64,000 nucleotides of DNA from Homarus americanus. Its lineage: Eukaryota; Arthropoda; Malacostraca; Decapoda; Nephropidae. Positions 60,201-64,000 of this stretch are shown piece by piece (positions within the stretch are counted from its first letter, which is position 1; every line of letters starts with the position of its first letter). Position numbers and translations under genes: made by a program. Location: positions 549,501-613,500 of the forward strand of contig NW_024727654.1 in NCBI RefSeq assembly GCF_018991925.1. The letters are read 5' to 3'. The notes below the pieces were generated by a model. It had not been told where the DNA came from. It ran no database searches and saw only the letters and a program-made list of their open reading frames with translations.

Positions 60201-63107
60201 GTGATGTGTGAGGTGTGATGGTGTGGGTGTGATGGTGTGGGTGAGTGACGGTGAGGATGTGATGGTGTGGGTGTGATGGTGTGGGTGAGTGGTGTGTGAT
60301 GGTGTGTGATGGTGAGGGGTGTGATGGTGGTGTGATGGTGAGGGTGTGATGGTGTGGTGTGAGTGATGGTGAGGGTGTGATGGTGTGGGTGTGATGGTGA
60401 GGGTGTGATGGTGTGGGTGTGATGGTGAGGGTGAGTGATGGTGAGGGTGTGATGGTGAGGGTGTGATGGTGAGAGTGAGTGATGGTGAGGGTGTGATGGT
60501 GAGGGTGAGTGGTAGTGGGGGTAACATAGATCAGACGATATCAAAGACTAACTGAAGACTTACTTAGGCTTCTGTTTCTGTCTGTCTGTCTGTCTGTCTG
60601 GTAGCTGTCTAACCCTCCAGTGTGTGTCTAGTTACTGTCAATGTCTCTAATCTTTAATATAATCTCTCTCACATGACATAATCTCACTCCTCCTAAGCTC
60701 CTGGAGTCGTCTTTCCTGATTTTAGCTACAGTGAGGGACTTCCCGCCTTTGCATCTATTTTTACCGCGGACCACTCGGCTCTACGTCTGGTCCTTAAAAG
60801 AATTAGCACCTATAATGTCAGGATGTAGGGGGTTTGACTATTTTTAGTGACTCCAGAGCAGCATGGCTTCTCTGGAGTGTTTCAGTCTCACCCACCATCT
60901 GGATTTAGATATTTTTAACTGGCTCGTGGTGCTCTGTCGACGGGGCTTTAATATGGATTTGTGTTGGCTTCCCGTCCAAGTCTCTATGCGAGGTAATGAG
61001 AGAGCTGATGAGGTGGCCAAGTCTGCTGCCTCTCGTTATGCCCCTTTGTGCTCCCTCCCTCACACAGATGTCAGGTCAGTCGTCCGGACCTCCTGGCAGC
61101 TGCAGTGGAACTAGTGTTTGCCTGTCGCCAATGAACTGCGGGAGATTGTGGCAAATATATTCCCGCCGCTGTGAGACTGCCCTTAGACACAAACCACCTC
61201 GCCCACAGTTTCCTTATGGCCAGAGGACCACTGACTGTGAGACACTTGCTGGTAGTGTCTCAGTCATATGGTCTTGGGGAGTCGTTTTGTGGCTGAGTGC
61301 CGGCAGGGGGATGGATGGTTTCTCCTTCTCAATGGTGCTCAGCGGAAGAAGCTCAGCGCCTGATGATGGACATTTTAAATTTTTAACTGCAATAGTGGTA
61401 TCCAGCCGCTTGTGATTTGAATATTATTTTATTTTATTGTAATTTTGGTTTTAAACGTAATGAACTTTTATTTTATTTATATCATAGTTTTAATTTATTT
61501 AAATTTTCTGCATCAAATAGCCACAGACTGAGACGCCAAGAAATTTGCTCACTCACTCACCCACTCACTTAATCACTCACTCACCCACTCACTTAATCAC
61601 TCACTCACCCACTCAGTCAATCACTCACTCACCCACTCACTCAATCACTCACTCACCCACTCACTCAATCAACAAACAAACAAATAAATAAATAAATCAA
61701 CCTTAGCAGATAATATGTCTGTCTCCCGTAAGTGCATCTCTCCAGTAAGTGCATCTCTCCAGTAAGTGCATCTCTCCAGTAAGTGCATCTCTCCAGTAAG
61801 TGTGTCTCGCCTCGCCCACAGATCGAGACAGTGAGGAAGACGAGGAATACTTGAGGACTCGTTGCTTCATCAGAGACAAGTTCATTGTAAGTAACTCATC
61901 ACATCTAAGTTAACAATGAGAAAAGTATATAATGAGTCACTTATATTTTATGTGTAGGACTTAAAGTTTAATTGTGGAAGGAATATTTTGGAAAGTCTTA
62001 CAATGGAATGAAATGATAGCTTCTGAGTTAACCCTTTGAGCCCTGGTGGAGTAAATCGTCGTGTTCAAAGGGTTAACTCCTCCTCCTCCTCAAAGGGTTA
62101 ACTCCTCCTCCTCCTCCTCAAAGGGTTAACTCCTCCTCCTCCTCAAAGGGTTAACTCCTCCTCCTCCTCCTCAAAGGGTTAACTCCTCCTCCTCCTCAAA
62201 GGGTTAACTCCTCCTCCTCCTCAAAGGGTTAAGCACCTCCAACACTCTACTTATGTATAACCCTCCACATGCCTCTATGACTATTTTACCTCCTACACGC
62301 ACTCACCAACACTACATACGCTCTCCAACACTGTACACACACACCCTCCAAGACTATATACAACCTCCAACACTGTAAACACACCTTCCAACATTATATA
62401 CACCCTCCAACATTGTACACACACACCCTCCAACACTGTAAACACACCCTCCAACACTGTCAACACACCGTCCAACACTGTAAACACACCCTCCAACATT
62501 GTACGCACATACCCTCCAACACTGTAAACACACCTTCCAACACTGTAAACACACCCTCCAACATTGTACACACACACCCTCCAACATTACATACAACCTC
62601 CAACACTGTAAACACACCGTCCAACACTGTAAACACACCCTCCAACACTGTACATACACCCTCCAACACTGTAAACACACCGTCCAACACTGTAAACACA
62701 CCCTCCAACACTGTACACACACCCTCCAACGCTGTAAACATACCCTCCAACACCGTGTACACACACACACACACACACCCTCCAACCTTTTAAAAAAATT
62801 TCAACATCGTACAAACAGCCTCCAACATTGTATGCCTCCTACATACTCATTTCCATACGACACCTCAACCACCACCCGTCACTCTCCTCCTTTGGTCCTT
62901 CTACAGGCGATCTCGAAGCAGGTGGTGACGAGGGAGGGGAGGAAGCTGGCCCCAGGGTTGATGATGCTAGAGGAAGAGACGTCGAAGGAGTGTTACTGTC
63001 ACTTCACCACCGCCACCGATACTAACAACGTCAAGATCGTATTTGAAGACGTTCACAACATGATCATTATGTGGAACTTGAAGGAGATCGGTGTCAGCAT
63101 TTCCTAG
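40872..63107 (+). CDS. Heterotrimeric G-protein alpha subunit, Gs-like (about 10 exons)
   Basis: G-alpha subunits bind GTP at the membrane and pass receptor signals to effectors. Exons: 40872-40980, 44335-44407, 46844-46999 (damaged, listed separately), 48536-48633, 49680-49734, 50875-51021, 59590-59720, 59876-60006, 61822-61886, 62907-63107. Phases agree except around the third. P-loop GAGESGKTT is at 37-45. Then follow [18 protein letters not shown] (switch I, catalytic Arg and Thr present), [15 protein letters not shown] (switch II with the catalytic Gln), [28 protein letters not shown] and [33 protein letters not shown] and RCFIRDKF resemble G-alpha-s. The C terminus, LKEIGVSIS, does not match s, i, q or 12/13, so arthropod G-alpha-f is a good alternative. 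There is no Gly2 for myristoylation; Cys4 could be palmitoylated. The ATG context ACAATGG is strong. Length would be about 390 aa, normal for the family. Confidence 0.92.
42020..42640 (-). pseudogene. Second copy of the 2.3-kb LINE family (G-alpha intron 1)
   Basis: On the minus strand the DNA matches the copy at 2307-3430: GAATGGTTGAAGAAATGGCT, CACATGTCCCAACGGGATGA, GTGTGTATGTTGACTACGAA, CTCGGGCCATTGTGAGAAGA and AGACTTGACCAACACT, in the same order. It lacks about 130 bp present in copy 1 between the last two blocks, and frameshifts abolish coding. Confidence 0.82.
42961..42979. repeat. (CA)n microsatellite
   Basis: Short CA run in G-alpha intron 1, mirrored by a short GT run near 42803-42815. 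Confidence 0.8.
43138..43320. repeat. Tandem repeat with regularly spaced ATTGG boxes (intron 1)
   Basis: A roughly 62-bp repeat, itself two half-units of about 31 bp, carries ATTGG (inverted CCAAT) six times, with half-unit landmarks CAATACCGTCCAT and GGTTGATAGGGTCCA. It may bind NF-Y-type factors, but this is only inferred from the motif. Confidence 0.8.
43356..43455. repeat. (TTAGG)n-type runs with a local duplication
   Basis: Two runs of GGTTA/TTAGG, each followed by AAGATGATAGG(T/C)TAGGGT, form a direct duplication of about 85 bp. Telomere-type pentamer, interstitial. Confidence 0.75.
43857..44025. repeat. Tandem repeat of about 60 bp (intron 1)
   Basis: Three imperfect copies containing AGAGCAGTCTTATAGAGTTT and GTTTACAGAGCCTTCCTAC. 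Confidence 0.85.
44858..46840. repeat. 2-kb C-rich minisatellite (intron 2)
   Basis: Roughly 140 copies of a 13-16 bp unit CACCATCCCACACCC, with CTACACC and CACCACCATC variants. The plus strand has almost no G. Open frames of up to about 700 codons are repeat artefacts. The last unit, ACCACCATCCTACAG, directly forms the acceptor of the next exon. AAT and ACT microsatellites at 44729-44860 lead into it. Confidence 0.95.
46844..46999 (+). pseudogene. Frame-disrupted exon for the G-alpha helical domain
   Basis: Between GFSPE (exon 2) and EFYDHT (exon 4) a G-alpha needs about 50-75 residues of helical domain. This segment has an acceptor (CATCCTACAG) and a strong donor (GTGAGG at 47000). It shows helical-domain-like text split over three frames: EEKKER, then [11 protein letters not shown], then [12 protein letters not shown] and [15 protein letters not shown]. 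The last resembles DYILSV...PDFDFPPEFY of G-alpha-s. The frame changes fall at or next to C runs, as expected of base-loss errors in the sequence next to the C-rich array; real gene damage is the alternative. An in-frame TAA near 46942 and an unmatched end phase remain unexplained. Confidence 0.6.
47000..47210. repeat. G-rich purine tract starting at a splice donor
   Basis: Intron 3 begins GTGAGGAGAGGGGGTGAGGG and stays purine-rich with many GGGG runs for about 200 bp. Confidence 0.75.
47256..47594. repeat. (CCA)n microsatellite region
   Basis: Imperfect CAC/CCA trinucleotide repeats with scattered interruptions, followed by a short CA run at about 47608-47623. Confidence 0.9.
47711..47741. 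repeat. (GA)n microsatellite
   Basis: Pure GA run. A second short (GA)n lies at 49064-49082 in the next intron. Confidence 0.9.
48145..48395. repeat. ATTGG-rich repeat in intron 3
   Basis: Five imperfect copies of GTTTGTGATTGGTTGATTGG, some with an added GGTGCCCTTTTAGGAATC segment. Like the 43.1-kb repeat it has regularly placed inverted CCAAT boxes, but the rest of the unit differs. Confidence 0.8.
49453..49660. repeat. (CTGT)n microsatellite upstream of G-alpha exon 5
   Basis: About 50 tetramers of CTGT with CCTG and CTAT variants end 20 bp before the acceptor TCTTCTTCAG at 49679, so they extend the pyrimidine tract of the intron. Confidence 0.95.
49728..50520. repeat. Minisatellite made of the exon 5 donor junction
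   Basis: Exon 5 ends GATTCAG and intron 5 starts GTGAGTGATT. The following 785 bp consist of units GATTCAGGTGAGTGAGT and GATTAAGGTGAGTGAGT with GGTGG and AATTCTGG variants. The 13-mer GATTCAGGTGAGT, which spans the real junction, recurs about nine times. Each copy is a near-perfect 5' splice site. Confidence 0.9.
51022..52626. repeat. 1.6-kb (GTGAGGG)n array starting at the exon 6 donor
   Basis: From the first intron base the sequence is GTGAGGGGTGAGG repeated with GGGTGG and GTGTGG variants. The plus (RNA-like) strand carries hundreds of G runs and nearly no C, so G-quadruplex and R-loop formation are plausible. Long minus-strand Pro-rich frames here are artefacts. Confidence 0.95.
52627..54295 (+). 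other. Middle of G-alpha intron 6, mostly unique
   Basis: AT-rich sequence with a (TAC)n run at about 52868-52908, short CCTAA-type runs at about 53925-53948, and a duplicated ATGACGTCACAGAGAT near 54208-54238. No exon supported. Confidence 0.45.
54296..54500. repeat. GA-rich purine tract
   Basis: Imperfect repeats of GGTGAGAGGGGAAGGGG on the plus strand. Confidence 0.85.
54601..54660. repeat. (CCTAA)n telomere-type run
   Basis: About eight CCTAA pentamers with CAACC variants. Confidence 0.75.
54768..56962. repeat. 2.2-kb (CAA)n/(TAAA)n array, almost free of G
   Basis: Alternating runs of CAA and TAAA with ATAA variants. Only a handful of G bases occur on the plus strand. Cys/Leu/Val-rich minus-strand frames of up to 312 codons are artefacts of the repeat. 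Confidence 0.95.
57219..57270. repeat. (GT)n microsatellite
   Basis: A GT dinucleotide run of about 45 bp with CGTG variants, after a short (CTAT)n at 57168-57186. Confidence 0.9.
57406..57448. repeat. (TTAGG)n-type run
   Basis: About seven GGTTA pentamers with one TTTGG interruption. Confidence 0.75.
57530..58960. repeat. 1.4-kb minisatellite, unit about 29 bp (intron 6)
   Basis: About 49 copies of GGATGTGTTCGTATATAGGG followed by GCGTCTTAA. The two main variants are GTTCG...GGGGCGTC and GATCG...GGGACGTC. Each unit has TATATA, and the second type also has the palindrome GACGTC. Confidence 0.95.
59165..59515. repeat. Purine-rich GGTGGAAGAGG repeats
   Basis: Imperfect repeats of GGGGTGGAAGAGG type cover the 3' end of intron 6; a (CCTAA)n-type run follows at 59533-59580, just before the exon 7 acceptor. 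Confidence 0.85.
59707..59760 (+). repeat. 27-bp tandem duplication across the exon 7 donor
   Basis: Two identical 27-bp units (59707-59733 and 59734-59760) start GTGTGGCACTCCAG and continue GTAGGTCCTCCAG. Each holds the last 14 exon bases plus the splice donor, so a complete second 5' splice site lies 27 bp downstream. Use of that second site would read AGG TAG, a stop. Confidence 0.95.
60007..60525. repeat. GTGATGGTG-type array starting at the exon 8 donor
   Basis: Intron 8 opens GTGGGTGATGGTGAGGATG and continues as units GTGATGGTGAGG and GTGATGGTGTGG for about 515 bp. G-rich plus strand; His/Pro/Ser-rich minus frames are artefacts. Confidence 0.93.
60715..61430 (+). pseudogene. LINE RNase H remnant (G-alpha intron 8)
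   Basis: The frame gives [20 protein letters not shown], then [16 protein letters not shown] and [13 protein letters not shown]. This matches the RNase H domain and following segment of Jockey/I-type LINEs (HVGI-GNE-ADE-AK-AA). The upstream [15 protein letters not shown] fits the Glu/Ala-rich helix of the same domain. Stops and frameshifts surround it. The AT-rich 3' end after 61410 may be the element tail. It lies in the same orientation as the G-alpha gene and looks inactive. Confidence 0.75.
61546..61672. repeat. 24-bp repeat of ACTCACTCACCC
   Basis: Four to five copies of CACTCACCCACTCACTCAATCACT type. Confidence 0.88.
61728..61803 (+). repeat. 17-bp repeat with splice-site-like sequence before exon 9
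   Basis: Between four and five copies of GTAAGTGCATCTCTCCA. Each contains an ideal donor (GTAAGT) and, at the unit joint, an acceptor-like CATCTCTCCAG. The array ends about 20 bp before the true acceptor CCCACAG at 61821. Confidence 0.92.
62040..62235. repeat. CTCCTCCTCAAAGGGTTAA repeat (intron 9)
   Basis: About eight units of 22-28 bp that differ in the number of CTC triplets. Confidence 0.92.
62236..62832. repeat. 20-bp minisatellite CCTCCAACACTGTAAACACA (intron 9)
   Basis: About 25-28 copies of 18-24 bp, with a (CA)n interruption near 62760-62778. It ends about 75 bp before the last exon acceptor. Confidence 0.93.
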
Positions 63108-63984
63108 CTGATTGAGAGATGACAACGACGATTTAAGTCTTTAAGATGATATTGGAGTTAAGAGATAGGGTTTATAGGATGTTATCGAGGTGTCAGTGAA
63201 GGATGGTGGATGGGGTATTGATGATATCTACAACATGGTCATTGTATTTTGAAGTTTGGAAGAGATCGGTGTTGGTGATACTGAGCTGATTCAGAATGAC
63301 GACTTGAAGACCAATATGGGACCACCAGCCTGAAGTCATCCCAGAGTGCAGTGCTAATGACAACCTTATCCTGAAGTAGAGTTTAAGTGATGTCATGTCT
63401 TAGCGAATTATAATTAATGAAAATTACCGTCTTAAGTGAGGTATGAAGACCTTAATATAGGTTGTGACGAGGTGATGAGTGTGTGAAATCTAAACTAGAG
63501 CAATGTCAGCATCTTTTAGTTGACTCTTAAGTGATGATGAGGGATAATTCAGTGTTGTATTCATTACAGATTATTTAGAATTATCACGAGGTCTGTGTTA
63601 CCGAATGTCACCTGATTCTGAAGGTCGACGATTTATTTAGATGAAGGTGAATGATGTTCCGAGTTTTATAGGACCACTTGAAGACGACTAGGCCCTTCTT
63701 GTTTAATTCACCTAAAGATTAGCCAACCTGACGCTAACCTAACCTTAACCTACCCTAACTTAAACTATCTTAACGCCACCTACCCTAATCTAACTTAACT
63801 CCTTCCAGGTAACGTTTGGAGGTTTAATTTGGTGACATACTTTTCAGGTGATCCGGGTTTTTTAAGTCATCATTGAGATTCACAACATATACAGCATGTG
63901 AGATTTGATCCAGTGGAGGCAGCTGCTTGTGTGATGATCATTTCAGACGAGGTTGTACTGTAGTAACTTTTGATTCGGATCCTC
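63108..63984 (+). other. G-alpha 3' UTR
   Basis: Follows the TAG at 63105-63107. It contains an apparent partial duplication of the terminal exon text (ATGGTCATTGTATTTTGAAG, GAGATCGGTGTTGGTGATAC near 63234-63282, resembling 63060-63100), and the M3 element copy 3. No other exon is supported. Confidence 0.55.
63707..63854. mobile_element. M3 element copy 3 (G-alpha 3' UTR)
   Basis: Begins TTCACCTAAAGATTAG and ends TTTTCAGGTGATCC, like the copies at 25.8 and 37.1 kb. Its centre has expanded CCTAA-type sequence in place of the CCTTGGGTAGCATT core, where only CCTTCCAGGTAACGTTTGG is left. Confidence 0.6.
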
Positions 63985-63990
63985 AATAAA
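63985..63990 (+). terminator. Candidate polyadenylation signal of G-alpha
   Basis: AATAAA lies 878 bp after the stop codon and runs into an A tract at the window edge; the true 3' end may lie outside. Confidence 0.4.
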
Positions 63991-64000
63991 AAAAAAATCG

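Noticed and set aside
59826..60544. His/Ser/Pro/Thr frames of 185-233 codons on the minus strand
   Set aside because: Antisense of the GTGATGGTG array and of G-alpha exon 8.

Overview
The window looks like nuclear DNA of an arthropod, most likely a decapod crustacean. This is an inference from intron-rich genes, many short (TTAGG)n runs (the arthropod telomere motif), abundant MITEs and LINE remnants, and very heavy micro- and minisatellite content. Nothing in it looks bacterial or viral. Nearly all long open frames are repeat artefacts. Real coding capacity lies in three split genes whose exons I joined by splice phase and family motifs.

Layout: (1) 1-4.5 kb is upstream DNA with a fold-back element, a dead LINE and a 26-bp minisatellite. 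(2) 4522-11970 (+) is an eight-exon USP30-type mitochondrial deubiquitinase of 627 aa. (3) 12.2-25.2 kb is intergenic and holds several terminal-inverted-repeat elements, a tRNA-type SINE, a hAT-like element, an 850-bp G-rich minisatellite and a 5'-truncated LINE. (4) 25230-36162 (-) is a six-exon Rab27 GTPase of 222 aa; its introns carry nested MITEs, a LINE fragment, a 21-bp VNTR and a hAT-like element. (5) 36.2-40.9 kb is the spacer between the divergently oriented Rab27 and G-alpha genes, with a hairpin, a 20-bp VNTR and a LINE 3' half. (6) 40872-63107 (+) is a heterotrimeric G-protein alpha subunit gene, Gs-like and possibly arthropod G-alpha-f, with about ten coding exons in introns largely made of tandem repeats. 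Its 3' UTR reaches the window end.

USP30 removes ubiquitin at the mitochondrial outer membrane, Rab27 drives docking of secretory granules, and G-alpha relays receptor signals. Nothing here suggests they act as one pathway.

The most unusual signal is in the G-alpha gene. Several introns begin, at the first base of the 5' splice site, with tandem arrays whose unit resembles that splice site. The array after exon 5 re-copies the exon-intron junction itself, including the last seven exon bases. Exon 7 shows what looks like the first step: a 27-bp tandem duplication spanning its donor. Other exons are bordered upstream by arrays that abut or overlap the acceptor. I propose splice-junction-seeded minisatellites as the candidate novel phenomenon. 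The exon for the G-alpha helical domain, pinned against a 2-kb C-rich array, is frame-disrupted in this sequence.
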